Shown here: one piece after another, positions 50,025-62,000 of the stretch
Position numbering within the stretch: the first letter of the stretch is position 1
How the letters are laid out: each line of letters starts with the position of its first letter
Assembly (NCBI GenBank): GCA_011009095.1
Contig: VTPC01007391.1
Location: 37,854-101,853 of the forward strand
Source: Ignelater luminosus
Taxonomy: Eukaryota > Arthropoda > Insecta > Coleoptera > Elateridae
Length of the DNA: 64,000 nt
Direction of reading: 5' to 3'
Made by a program: the position numbers and the translations under genes
The notes under the pieces: generated by a model
The model's input: the letters and a program-made list of their open reading frames with translations, nothing else
Database searches by the model: none
Told to the model about the DNA's origin: nothing

Positions 50025-53000
50025 CAGAGGTATCGATCTGTTTAATTCTACGCGATTTTTCGAACTTTTTGGTATCGATGTTGATAAAACAGAAAATGAA
50101 TTTGATTTACTACAAGTTTCCAGTTTTTGTGAAAACGTTTTAGTATACAATATTTAATTCAATAAGGTGTCCAGAGGGTAAACTGCTGTATTCCAATTTA
50201 GAGAAATTTATACAGTTAGTCTTGTCTTTGGCACGTGAAAGCAGTGGCGGCTGGTGACCTAACTTCAGGTGGTGCCAAAACCACGTGATCGTCGCTTGAT
50301 TGGTTAAAATTGTCAGATTATACAGAAACAAACCAATCAAGCAACGAACACGTGGTTTTGGCACTACCTGAAGTTAGGTCACCAGCCGCCACTGCGTGAT
50401 GAAAGTGCTAATGTGAAGAGGGGGTTTTTAAATCTGAACGCATATTAACTGATAATAAAAAAAATATGTCGCTGAGAACTTTAAATGCGTGATTATATGT
50501 TAAAGATTTTTTTAAACAGTTTGGTAGTAGGCCAGATTTAGTAGCGTTTGATACAATTCTCTAGGAGTGCGCACTCGTTTACAACATGTACTTGCAATAA
50601 ACGACAGTAAAACGTTTAAAAGAACAATCATAAATGAAGAACAGCTAAAAGAAGAAAAACGAAAAATTCAAATTTTGAAAATTCAACAGAAGTAGATAAA
50701 AGACTTAGAAGAGGAATTGATAGTAGAGAAGAAGGAACTTAAAAAATTAAATCAAAAATGCTTTCTCAGGGTTTATCACCTAAGGATTTGTTAAAATCAG
50801 CTGAAAAACTTTAGAAGGACGAAGAAGAGCAAAAAATAGCTATTACGTCAGATCTTTCTACATATTTGAAATCGAGTAATTGGCCGATAAATATCGTTTT
50901 CCATAATCAGCTTGTTGGACGAAGAACTTAATTATAGTAGACATTTATTACCATAAAAATACATAATAGATTTCACGAATTGGCTGACAGAATTATCAAA
51001 GTTTGACATACAAATGCAATGATGTTTTGTTTCTCTCCAGCGACGATGTACACTACTCAACAAAATTAGGGGAACAATTGAAATTTTGCGAAAAATGAGT
51101 TTTTCAAACCCAAATATCTTCGCCAGTTTTCATCGGAACAACTTGATCCAAAATGGTTTCCTAAACGTTAAATTTCAAGTGTTTCCCCAATTTTGTTGAG
51201 GAATTTATATCAAGTGTGATGAAAAAAAAAATAAAATTATTGAACCCAACGCTCTATGATAATCTCGCCATTAGTTACGAGATACGAAAATATACAGTAT
51301 GAATATTGAATAAATTAAACCGAGACAACCAGATAGGCAACCCATTTTGCACATGCATGCATTTTACAAGTGATTGTTAATTAAAAAAATAAACAATTAA
51401 TTTTGAAAACAAGATTGCTGTGAATAAACAAATTAAAAACAATTTAAACTGTCAGATTTCTGATTTTGACTGCATTTAGTTTCAGTTTATTAGTGTTATA
51501 TTGTTAAAATGTTTTCTAATGATGAGAAAATAAATAGATCATAAAATACTTTTTGAAAGTGAATTTAAGGCAACACGGGCAATTTATGGGGCTTAGAATT
51601 CATATGGAACAAGACAAGAAATTAGCCTATGTGTAGTTTGTGGTCGTATATGGCTGTGATAGAATGAAGTTTGAGTATTGTAAACCGGGCTGTTTATCTA
51701 TTAACTCGGCTTGTAAAATCTTATTGACACTTAATGTGCTTTAAGGTAATGATTTTATGACAGGTTAACCTCACGCTGTTGTTTTTTTTGTAACTCTGTA
51801 AATATAAGGAAAACTTGATTTCCTTTTTAACAAAACAAAACCTACTAATCGGTACTAAACGTTTATGCAAAATTCTTGATCGTGCAACAGCGACAAATGC
51901 AGCCGCAGGTACGACAATTTTCAAAAAAAAAGAAAACACTTCCAACCTTACAAAATGAAAGCATGGCCTATTACGACCCAGAAACATTGTGAACGGAGTA
52001 TAAGAACTGATATGGTGAACCAAATTTTTTAAAGTACTATGTGTTGGTTTCTGATAAAGTGATACTTAGTATTGGTACGTCTCTTAACAGATATAATTTT
52101 CATTATTATATTTGAGAGAATCCCCCTGAATTAGGCAAGCCCATTTTCAAGGAGGTTTTGCTGTTTTAAATCAGAAATTCTATTGGAAGCAAACTGCAAT
52201 GTGTGAACAAGAAGGCATAAAACATAAATTTGTACATTTTTATTTTAATCTAAATGTTTTGTTATCTTTAATATTTTCTGTTAAATGTCGTCTCTTTCTG
52301 TTTAATTATATGTTATTATTACGCTGTTAACCTTAGATTATCTTATTTTAAAAATTTTCAGATAACCAAGATGCTTATGGAATAATTGAGCATGTAATGC
52401 GTATTGCCTACCTAGTTGTCTCCACTTAATTTAGTCATACTGTACATTATTGTATCAAACAGTTATAAAGTTTTATTAAAATTATACTCTTTGATTAAAT
52501 AGAGAATAAATTATGTCAATTTTCAACTAATTTAGACATCAAGAGTTTTCGCAAACAACAAAAATCATGAAATTCGACCCAGGAAAATATAATTGACAGC
52601 GTTTCAAATATGATATTAAATAAGAATTGTATTACGTAACTGTACCTGTATCTAGAAATAAAACAACAACAAAGAAGAAATATCTTGAAAACGTCAGCAG
52701 AAATCTCACTAAATATCATTGTTTTGCATTTGTTATTGAACATACATATAATGATGTTAATCTGGCATAACATTGTCCGTAAAGGTATCCCGTGTAATGT
52801 GATGTTTAACTGTGATGATGGAATGAAAAGATGGAAGACATGGAAACGGTCTTCTTTTGGAATTCACTTGCAACTAACAACACATAAATTCAGAAGTTGT
52901 TAGTCTACTACAAGAACAAGCGCTCACCTGGTGAGCATTGAAGCTTTCATATCGTAATAAATTATGGCACGCTACAACTAGCGATGAAGAAAAGACTTTC

Positions 53001-53553
53001 GTGTATATTAAAGATAATTACTTACGTTACGTCAATTCTTCTACCATTATAAGCCAGCAAAAAGCAAATCTTCTAGTGAAATTAAATTTAGCTGCACATT
53101 CCATTAGAAAAATAACATTTGAAAATTTAAATTCTATTCATCAAATTATACCTATGTAGTTAGATTACAATTCTTATAAATAAAGGACTATTGTTGAACT
53201 TTCCTTTAATTTTTTTAACAACTTAATGAAGTACTGCTAAAAAACCAAGCATGAGTACATGTATTCTTGAATCTTCCTATTAAATTACCATTTATTACAA
53301 GATTACTCGTATACCTTATGTTTTCTAGCAGTTTTTTCCACCATTATAAGATAATTTATTTGCATACAAAGCAATTTCTGCGGTAACTAGAAACTATAAT
53401 GTAATAGATGCAATTTATTCTTACCTTCATCATAGCGTACTTTTTTATGAAACGATCTTCATTTCCACCGAACGAAGAAGATACAGAAATTAATAAGCAA
53501 GCAGCTATGGATACTCTCAACCACAGCATTGTACCTGGAACAATTTTAGACAT
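45309..53553 (-). CDS. Atypical odorant-binding protein with proline-rich insert (Obp59a-like candidate)
   Basis: Predicted secreted 358-residue ligand-binding protein. Five phase-0 exons: 53425-53553 (43 codons, signal peptide), 46242-46493 (84), 45996-46181 (62), 45721-45936 (72) and 45309-45602 (97 plus stop). Donors are GTAAGA, GTAAGT, GTGAGT and GTAAGT, each with a good CAG/TAG acceptor. The mature part has eight cysteines: 48, 65, 68, 214, 257, 263, 287 and 296. OBP hallmarks are CVMQELGYLDENLEPNYSKI, the FCQQFSQCVPE block, and the C5-x8-C6 spacing of Cys287-Cys296. A proline/tyrosine-rich insert of about 115 residues separates the first three cysteines from the rest. Fly Obp59a is also an atypical OBP and acts in hygroreception; equating the two is my inference. 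Confidence 0.75.
48830..49700 (+). mobile_element. LINE ORF2 fragment, heavily decayed
   Basis: Around 48995-49085 the plus strand reads DLLKKFQGSYTVDGKQIYELF followed by KTHFPDS. The HFP-x-S wording is typical of the linker between endonuclease and reverse transcriptase in jockey/R1-type LINEs. Downstream sequence stays partly open but with many frameshifts. A T23 run at 49994-50016 lies beyond it. It is inside the odorant-binding-protein intron. Confidence 0.4.
49994..50016. repeat. T23 homopolymer
   Basis: An uninterrupted run of 23 T, possibly the complement of a retroposed poly(A) tail from a minus-strand insertion. Confidence 0.8.
50242..50394. mobile_element. Fold-back MITE, hAT-like ends
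   Basis: A 153-bp near-perfect palindrome. CAGTGGCGGCTGGTGACCTA opens the left arm and its exact complement closes the right. The arms run about 60 bp, through ACTTCAGGTGGTGCCAAAACCACGTG and its imperfect complement, around a short AT-rich loop. The CAGTGGCGG terminus is typical of hAT elements. The flanks CGTGAAAG and CGTGATGA could be a diverged 8-bp target duplication. Confidence 0.8.
51054..51203. mobile_element. 150-bp MITE with ACTCAACAAAATTAGGGG ends
   Basis: The left ACTCAACAAAATTAGGGGAA (from 51055) is matched at the right by TTTCCCCAATTTTGTTGAG (to 51200), about 19 bp with one deletion. The interior is non-coding. It lies in the large odorant-binding-protein intron. Confidence 0.7.
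51640..52003 (-). mobile_element. Miniature inverted-repeat element, copy 2, inverted relative to copy 1
   Basis: The same sequence as 42103-42493 on the opposite strand with scattered substitutions and small indels. Shared blocks include AAACCGGGCTGTTTATCTAT, CAGCCGCAGGTACGACAA and TACGACCCAGAAACATTGTG. Its left inverted repeat is degraded. It lies in the large intron of the odorant-binding protein gene. Confidence 0.75.
53425..53553 (-). CDS. Signal-peptide exon of the odorant-binding protein
   Basis: Encodes 43 residues beginning MSKIVPGTMLWLRVSIAAC with a hydrophobic core and a likely cleavage site near SVSSSFGG. It ends KKYAMMK before a GTAAGA donor. It is in phase 0, like the acceptor at 46493, and the junction MMK-IYESCFGPEVV places a basic helix before the first mature cysteine, as in OBPs. 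No better signal peptide was found nearer to exon 2. The exon stays in frame past the donor only into intronic sequence. Confidence 0.7.
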
Positions 53554-54819
53554 AATTACACAATCACGTTAGTGTAAATTTTTTAGTTGCGTTCACACGC
53601 ACTTTCTGTACAACTCAAGAATTAAACGTATGGGATTCTTTTCTTTCTCTTATATTTATAATATTCCCGAGTATAAACAAAATTAAGTTTGCACCCATTC
53701 ATTAAAAATGAGTTTAGATAAACACATAATAGTTCCTACTATTTGTTTTTAATAAATAAGGATGTGAAGTAAATTTATTAATGAATTTCTCAATTGTTTA
53801 TAATTTGTTATTACGCATTCCTATTATCATTTCTGCATATACATTAATATGTTGCATTGTAGGTCAAGTTCCCATGCGTGTGGTCTTGAAATACTTATAT
53901 TGCGTGAATAATTTGTTACAGAAAAACATTCTTTGCTTGCTACTTATTATTATAGTTTTTTTTTAAGATCTTTGTTTAATTTGGATGGTTCTTACACGAC
54001 TCATTGAGTTTCTGATTGAATGAAAAGTTATACTAGCTTTTGTTTTATTTTTAATTTTATTAATAATTTTATTGGCAGGTCAACGACCGTTAATAGATTG
54101 CTATTATTAATAAAAATATACAAATTTACTGATGTATGGAAATTAAAAACTTGTTTGTACTTTACTGTTAATTTTGATTGGATTACTAATTAAGCACGTA
54201 AAGTGATACGTTTTTCCTTATTATACGGATAATACTTTTTTAAAAAAGACGGTGGACAACCGTTTCATTTTGTAATTAACGTGGATTTACAAAAATTTAT
54301 TCGTAATTAAACCTTTTGGAATTATAATCGTTATAATGACAACTAACGTTTTCCAATCGTTTATATCAAACTGCAGCAAGTCTGACTCTTTCTCATTCTA
54401 ATAAAAGTGTTCATGAAAGTGTGTAGTAACATTTTACGGATCGGATTGATGTAACATATAAAAAGTATTTGATATAGACAACGACTTTTTATTTTTAATC
54501 AAAAATTTCTCGACTGATAACTTATTCCGAATGTCAACAAGGTATGCTCACTTGAAAGACAACAATAACATTATGGACTTTAACAAACTGAAAAAAAGCA
54601 AAAGTGATTTCCAGCTTCGTTTGGGCGAAATCCTCTCGATCTATCAGCTTGACACTGAAACATATCGATACCAATATTCCTATCAGATTGGCAAAACGTG
54701 TGAACTTGCATTCCACAATTTGATGAGAAGGTACAATATCTTATCAAACATCAGTAGTACTTTCTTCAAATTTTTTATTCAATCTGCACAGTAATCAAAG
54801 AGGGCAGACTAGTACCTTT

Positions 54820-55530
54820 TACAGTAAGGTGTTTATAATAGAATCCTTAACATACCTTTTGGTGCTTTTTTAGTGGAAGCAACCACCACTGGTAGATGTT
54901 AAAATGGGAAGAGTGGAGGTGAATGTCTTCCTTAAAAAAATGAATAGACAAGATCTTTACAGGCAAACATTTATGTAGATGACATAACCATGCTTATTGA
55001 AGAGTTTGTAATGTTTAAAACCGTGTTTGGGAATTTAGCTAATTAGATCATAAAAAAAAAAGGCAAAAGTCTTCTGTATATACCAACGTATCTTTCGCAA
55101 CACCTGAGGACTATAGCAAGACATCCGGTCCAAGCAAAACTGTCAAGGTACACATTAACACAAATCACAAGAAAAGAATTGTTGCAACTTTCATAAACCT
55201 TACAGTCACCTATGCTACTCTTCTGTTTTATTTTTCTCCGAAAATGGAAATTGGCACCTAGCGCCAATAAAATAAAAACTTACCTGTTGCACTTAAATCA
55301 TATAAGTTTCTTAATGGAACACGATTGACTCATAATTTCCGTGTAAATATCTGGGAGTCATTCTAGAGCCCAGACTGAATACTGGCCTTCAGAAAATACT
55401 CAGAAGACTAATATTGCTTTCAAAGTGGAGAACAAGAGATAATATTGTTAGAAAACTTAAGGCCAAAACATCAACCTCGTTAGTTGTATCCTTGGAGTTA
55501 AGCTCAAGTTAGATTTAAGTAAGGCCTCCA
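54820..55530 (+). mobile_element. LINE reverse-transcriptase fragment, copy 1
   Basis: Plus-strand reading around 54965 gives NIYVDDITMLIEEF, matching the YADD catalytic box of reverse transcriptase. About 55340-55450 gives CKYLGVILEPRLN and then RRLILLSKWRTRDNIVRKL, the C-terminal RT block (KYLGV.LD..L, R.NII.KL) of jockey/CR1-like LINEs. Several frameshifts and stops; not functional. Confidence 0.6.
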
Positions 55531-55689
55531 CCCTGCGCATTCTTGTCCGTCTACATTGTTATTGTATCTACCTATGTATGCTTTTTGTTCTAATGGATGT
55601 TGGCGTAATTTGGTCAGTTTTATCCGATACAATTTCGAAATTTCTCCATTGTAAATTTATGTTTTTATTCAGGGATTTTCTGGAATTGC

Positions 55690-56400
55690 AGTAAGGTGCT
55701 CATAATAGAATCTTTCATACTCATTTTAGTGAATCTTAGCTACTTCCACTAGCAGTAGACGTATAAAAAGGAAGAGCGGAGTATAATAAATGCTCTACTT
55801 ACCGAAATTAATAGACTAGGTTCTTACAGGCAAACATATGTAGACCGCAAAATCATACTTATTGAAGAGAAATTTGCAGTGTCCAAAAGGATTCAGTTGG
55901 CGTTGAGAATCACCGAAGTATGGTATGTACAGCGTAAATTCACAGTTAACTTTACCAAGATGGTAATGGTAAGAACCTTAACATAGTGACAACCAGTGCG
56001 ATTTAAAATCAGTTTTAGCATGATGAATCAGGTCAAATCATAACGCAAAAAAGGTAGAAGTCTTCTATATATGCCAACGCATTTTTGGCAACGTCTGAGG
56101 ACTAAAGCAACATATTATATTATCTATTGGTGATCTGTCCAATCCTGCCAGGAAGCACTTCTGGTACTCTCATATTTATAGTTAGTTTTAGAAATGGAAG
56201 CTAATAGCTTATAGGTTGAGGATTTCGAACAACAGTAGATGTTCAGAATTTAAGGAACTACAGCAAATCTGTGCTGAGACTATGATGGAGAAGAATTTAC
56301 AAAACAAAGAAATCTGTGGATAGTCTCAGGCAGTTAAGCGGCACACAGCAGGAAGATAAATTACAGTACCATACTGGAATGTTTTAATGACGTGAAAGGT
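55690..56400 (+). mobile_element. LINE fragment, diverged second copy of 54820-55300
   Basis: Shares in order CAGTAAGGTG(T/C)T(T/C)ATAATAGAATC, GGAAGAG(T/C)GGAG, AATAGAC and ACAGGCAAACAT, then ATACTTATTGAAGAG and AGAAGTCTTCTATATATGCCAACG (copy 1 AAAAGTCTTCTGTATATACCAACG). In this copy the YVDD box is destroyed. Confidence 0.6.
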
Positions 56401-59400
56401 CAGAATTTTCTGTAGTGCCACAATACATATTTTTTTGAATAAACCAGAGATGAGACATTTCAAATTTTCTTAATAGGAATCTTTTCTGGATTAACTGAAG
56501 GACAAGTAGAAAAAGAAACCACAATAATGGTTCAACTGTAGGACACAACTATTGTTACAAACTTTACAGTATAGAAAGATCTCCAGCTACATCATAAGCC
56601 AATATCCAGAAAAAGGACAAGTCACCGAAAATCTATCTGTGGGAAGAATCCCGAATTTTATTAAAGAAACAGGACTCCCTTCATAAAGTTACAGGGGAAT
56701 TTAGAATTTTAGAATTTAATGACCACGGTAGTATGATAGGAAAAAAATTTACCTGATGCTTTCTATTACTTCTGTGGTTCTAGGTAAGAGAAAATTGCTT
56801 CTATCAGATATTATTTCTATGGGGGATGCCATAAATAAGGGTCCTCAAACTATATCTTAAATGGTTATTGTGTAAAGCAGTCTGTTCCTAATCTATAACT
56901 GGCTAATCACTTGCTGGTAGTTCTATGATTCCTATTGCTTGGCTAACACAAGTACATCATTCTAGATAGATCTAAGTTTTCTGGATTTACTTTACTACTA
57001 GAATTTTGAGTGTCACGTTTTGGATAGTTATATTTTTCTATTTTATCCTTTATTTTATCTGTCCTTGTTATAGCCTATTACATCGCCAGAAGTCTATTTT
57101 CATCACTTTAAGTCTTTGGAATTCGACTGTTCAGAATCTTTTTTGATTTTCTAATTGATCGATTTAGTGCTTCAGTATCCTCTTTAATATCTTTTGCCGC
57201 AGATTCTGCCAGTAGAGCTGGATAGTTTCCATATTAGTTTCTATTTCATCTTTTTGATGCTCCTTCTGAACAGAATTCTTTTCTATTCTTGCATATTTCT
57301 ACTGCTGCTTGTAGTTAATATTTTTCTTCAAATCAACTTAATTAAAATTAATACAAGTTTACCCATTTTGGCAAATTTAGATCATCAATCAAAATCAATT
57401 CTTAATAATGTCTAAATTAGATTCTACCAACATGATTACCTCTAGAACCATAGATTTTCAAAAGTGTAAGTAACGAAGTCAGTCAAATAATAAACTATAT
57501 ACATGATACATAGGGAGTTGCGTATGAGAAAAAATTGAGATTACCATTCTATATTTGGGAAATAGTGAAAAGCCCGATTAAATTTCGTTTAAGAATATAA
57601 TAACTAACAAATGGAAGACTGGAAGACGAGTACTGTATGCGTAGGCTTTATGCTATTACATATACATAGAATCGATTACAAGAAAGCCTTATGTAACTGT
57701 ATTTGAAAACGAAAACAATATCGTAAACATATTAAACGTGGGTTGAGAAAACTAATTGGTTTTTTCTTCTTTATTATTACTTAATAAAAGAGTGACTTCC
57801 CTTAATATTTCAGGAATTTCATTCATAAACATACGTTCATGGAAGGAGATGTGTTTTTTCAGGTATTGATTTAAAAGAATAATTTAATACTCGTGTAATA
57901 TTTGTTTCGGAACATATTTCTATTCTTTTTAGGAATATTAGATCGTTTGCCAATTAGAAACAAAGATTCCAAGAAAAATACAAACTAGAACTTTTTATAG
58001 TTGTTCTCTTTTATTAACACTGAGCGATATTTCGTTCCCTCTGATTGTGAGACGAAAATGAGGTCGAGCTGAACTTTTCAGTTCGAAGTCATGAAGACAC
58101 GGCCAAACGAATAAACATTTGTAATATTATACTTGCAGGAATTGCAGAAACAGAAAGAAAACTTTGATTCACGTGTTATGCCATTGCTTTTAAAGGTCAC
58201 ATGTCTCAGATTGACATTTCTAGACCCAGATTTCACGACATTTATTAAGGGTGCAAAACATGCAACACGTTTGTGTGAACTTCTTTTATTTGCTGAAAGA
58301 TGGAAATGTATAATTTGGCCCATTTTTCTTCTACAAGGAACGTTGAAAAAAAATGAAAACCAAGGTTAATAAGTTTTTACAGTGATGAGATGGACCCAAA
58401 ATTCGTGACACCTTCAGGTTAATCAGTTTGCTTTTTAGTATCATCAATTAAGACGTACTTGATTCACACCATTTAGTTGACTCCAGTCATAATTCGATGT
58501 TAGCTAGGTAAGCTTTACTTGAATGAAAGACTTGCACGCATAACCCAGAAAGTTCTATTCCAGCTTTAATATAAGCAACAACTACAATCAAAGGGAAGAG
58601 GTGTTTTTATATCTTCGACCAGCAAACAAAGAGAAACACTTACGCTATTTATATAAATTCTAGGGACATGCCTTTTTTCTGTTGTGAATGCCCGGAAGGG
58701 TAAAGTAGAATTCAACATTCAACTTTTGTAAAAATCAAAATAGGAATAGTCCGAGATTTTTCTGCGTTCTATGTTGTTTGCGTCAAACTAGCTGTGAAAG
58801 ACTTTATGACACGTAACATGCCACCTGTTGGCAAGGTTTCGACAACTTAGCTTATGGTGTAACATTGAAGGTATCGACTTAAGTTAAACGAGTTTATATC
58901 AATTTATTTAAACAGGTTTCCAGTCAATCCAAAAAATCCTTTTCTAATCTCTGCTATAATTGTTTACATGAAGAGAAATCCATTTGATGTTTTTATGTAA
59001 AGTTGTATAGAATCTGCTCCCCTGTTTACGTATGAAAATGAAAATGGCAAAGAAGTGTGGCATATTCCAGTTGAAAGTTCGAGTTTCATTATTGAGTTCT
59101 TAAATAAAAAATAATAATCCTCAAATTAAAGAAAATAATACTACCAATAATTGCTGCGGGTGGTTCGTCTGTCATTCAAGCAGAAATATTTCAACGCTTC
59201 CTATAAATTACCGGCTAATTATTACACGAAAAGAAAGAAATTAAAAGTAAAATAAAATGTGACCTACAAAACGGTATTTTGAAGCGTCAACAATTTATAA
59301 TGTTCAATTTAAACATTTCCAACGGCAGACACTATAGCTATATATTTATGTCAATGTGATATCACGTAGAAATACTCCGTTACTTACTGACATTGATTGA

Positions 59401-60329
59401 ATCATTACACACAACGTGTTCAATTTTTTCTTCTTAAATTTTTTTAGCAAGCAAATTAATTAAAAAATTATAGCGGAAGAAAAGAAAAATTAATGTTATT
59501 AAACAACAGTTACTGTAAAATTATGATCGAATTTAATATCTATACATGCATATAATTTTTATATCCACTGGATGTCCACTTTAACTTTAGTCTTATCTGC
59601 TTGTAATTACACTCATTCCTGCTTTTAATTTATTTATACCTGTCATGTTATAAAAAAAAGTCTTCTCATATTACAGCATTTTTGCAGGCTTATTATCTGA
59701 TTCCGTTAAAGAATCGCTACTGTCAAATTGTTCAGCTTACTTGCAATGTAGGTATCATTTATAACATCAATTAATGTAACTGGCATACATTTCTTCTTAT
59801 CATATTTAAATTTCATATACAGTTAATCGCCTCTTTTTTAATTTTCCAGAGCAAATAATGTACATCAAGTAACCGTTAATAAAAAAAACAGTTGCAACTT
59901 GTAAAAATATTCATCTTAAGCTAAGCAGATTCACTGAAAACTTTTTATCCTTGAAGTAATGATGTCTTAAATAGTCAATATGAAACAAAAGATTAAATAA
60001 ATTATAGAAACTGAAAAACGAAATACTAACAGAGAATTCTTCATGAAAAGATAAGATTCTACAACAGCCTCGGAAAAATTGTTCCCTTCTTTTTTCCTAA
60101 TAAGACCGGTAGATCAGGGCCTAGAGTCCAACAATGAGATGGGCCCCGCTTGGATAAAGTCTGTACGAGAAAAGATCGCTTAAAATTGTTCACACTTCAT
60201 AATGCGTACACGTACAATTGAGTAGTCTGATTTGAACTTTTCATTTGTTTATCTGTCAAAATAAATTTTTCCAAAACAATATAGGGAGTAACCAAAGTGC
60301 AAATCATAACAAAACAACTTCCTAATGAC

Positions 60330-61020
60330 AGAATAGTGTACAAACCTACAGAATGCCACTTTGTCAGTCATAGATTATATTCGGAAGTTCAAAGAAGGTT
60401 TGAACAATCAGAAAGCATCGGCATAGGGTCGTAAGAATAAAATGGTTAATCTGATAGCTAGAAAGAACAAGGCACAGTTTACCTTAAAACCTCAATATCC
60501 CTGTCCGAGGCGTGATTAGAAAGTTGAACTGCTTCAATTTACTGGTTCAGAAAATCAAGAAGCAATCGTTTTTTAAATGTATATACAAGTTGACTCCATT
60601 GCGAAATAGTGGACAAGAACGGGCACAAGGAAACTGTACGTCGCGCCGACTTAAGTCAGGGATTTTGACTATGTCTTGATGGACGACGAGACCTATTCAT
60701 GGTCGACTTTTTTCGGTTTCTGGTCTAGAATGTTATACAGCAAAAGATTCGACGATGATGAAAAAGGTAGAAGCAAGTTATCAAATCAACAACTGTGATT
60801 TTTCCCTGGAGGGGTTCTACCCTCCCAGCTGCCTTGAGCTAAGGCCAATAAGGAGATATTGAACAATAGTGAAGCGAAAACTCTTGAAGACACGTAGAAA
60901 GATCGCACAGTCTAAGAAAAAGTGAAAGAAAGTAATCAATAAAATCAATGAGACTACTGTGCGGCGCGGCGTCTGATGGATATGGTAAATTCAAAATTGA
61001 ACCATTGCGTCGGGATAATC
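60330..61020 (+). pseudogene. Decayed DDE transposase of another Tc1/mariner-like family
   Basis: Near 60620 the plus strand reads RARSRKLYV, then at 60676 LMDDETYSWSTFFG, corresponding to the first catalytic Asp block (MDDETY) of an insect Tc1/mariner-like family. At about 60815-60960, ELRPIRRYWTIVKRKLLK and KVINKINETTV match the C-terminal LRPIE.YWA..K block after the last catalytic residue. The middle is deleted and stops are frequent. Confidence 0.5.
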
Positions 61021-61439
61021 AAGATTAAGATGTACAATTCTTTCGTATGTTCTATGCAAAGGTGTAATCACTTCTAAACTGTTCTTTCTAGATCCGAAAG
61101 ATGGCGAATGAGTTTTTTCATCTGAAGACCTTAATAGCAAGCCTAAAATACAACTGTTTGAAAATGTATACCTGTTTAGTTATTGGTCGATAGCCAAAGA
61201 AAATTCATACTTTTTAGTTTATTTGAAATCTCATTAGAAAGTAAATTTCATACTTTAAATAAATTGAAAAAAGAGAAATAAAAAAAGTCTTTAAGGGACA
61301 TAGAATTGTGTAATAGGCACTGATCAAAACTGATAAATATAACTAAAGGACAATAATTTCTAACTACATGAAAATGCTTGGTTATGTTATGGTTTATTAC
61401 AAATTACCTAATGATGACTAAAAGCTGAAAAGAATAGTA

Positions 61440-62000
61440 TTTTAGTGTTTAAACGTCGGTTGTGGTTCCAATCCGTTTCACTTCACAAACTGTGTTTCCC
61501 CTATTTCCAGCTGTAGCCCGGGTTCACTTAGAATTAGGAATCCAGACATCCGCCTTGATATCCTTCTCTCTTTGCGTTCCAAAGAATATAAACATCACAG
61601 GTTGTCTTTCGATTTTACACTTCAAGTGTTTTTTCTGGGGTTTCATAGGAGAAGGGAAATTAGTAAGTTTGCGCTCCTCAAGATCCCATTCCCCACAGCC
61701 ATCGGCTCATGTTACATATTATCATAGCGATACGATGTTATGTATTGCATCCTTATCGTTGAGTTTACCCCCCATAATGCCGTTTACCAAGCAATCAACC
61801 GTCTTCGCTGGTAAGTGCCGCCGGCGCCATTATTACCTACGACGCCCGACATCTCAGGTGGTACCCCATAGACCGCTAAACCAACAACATAGACGTACCT
61901 CTACTCTACATTAAATCAGACGACACGACGCCAGGAATCACAAGCACAGCCCCAAAACTGTTGCTGCAATCATATCGGTTAATATGTTAACCCGCCAATC
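61440..62000. other. Relatively GC-rich island with a 150-codon open frame
   Basis: The block is visibly richer in G and C than its surroundings and contains the longest unassigned plus-strand frame (61462-61914). The translation is Ser/Pro/His-rich with no signal peptide, no recognised domain and no splice-like ends. It could be an inserted fragment of foreign or repetitive origin. Confidence 0.3.

Larger units (their letters stand above)
46494..53424. other. Large first intron of the odorant-binding-protein gene
   Basis: A 6.9-kb intron holding a LINE fragment (48830), a T23 run, the fold-back MITE (50242), a second MITE (51054) and MITE copy 2 (51640). A lysine-rich broken frame at 50630-50930 (EEQLKEEKRKIQILKIQQK) resembles coiled-coil coding but is interrupted. 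No further exon recognised. Confidence 0.6.

Noticed and set aside
57194-57415. Possible small membrane protein
   Set aside because: Phe/Leu/Ile-rich chance translation of AT-rich DNA; no start context or family.
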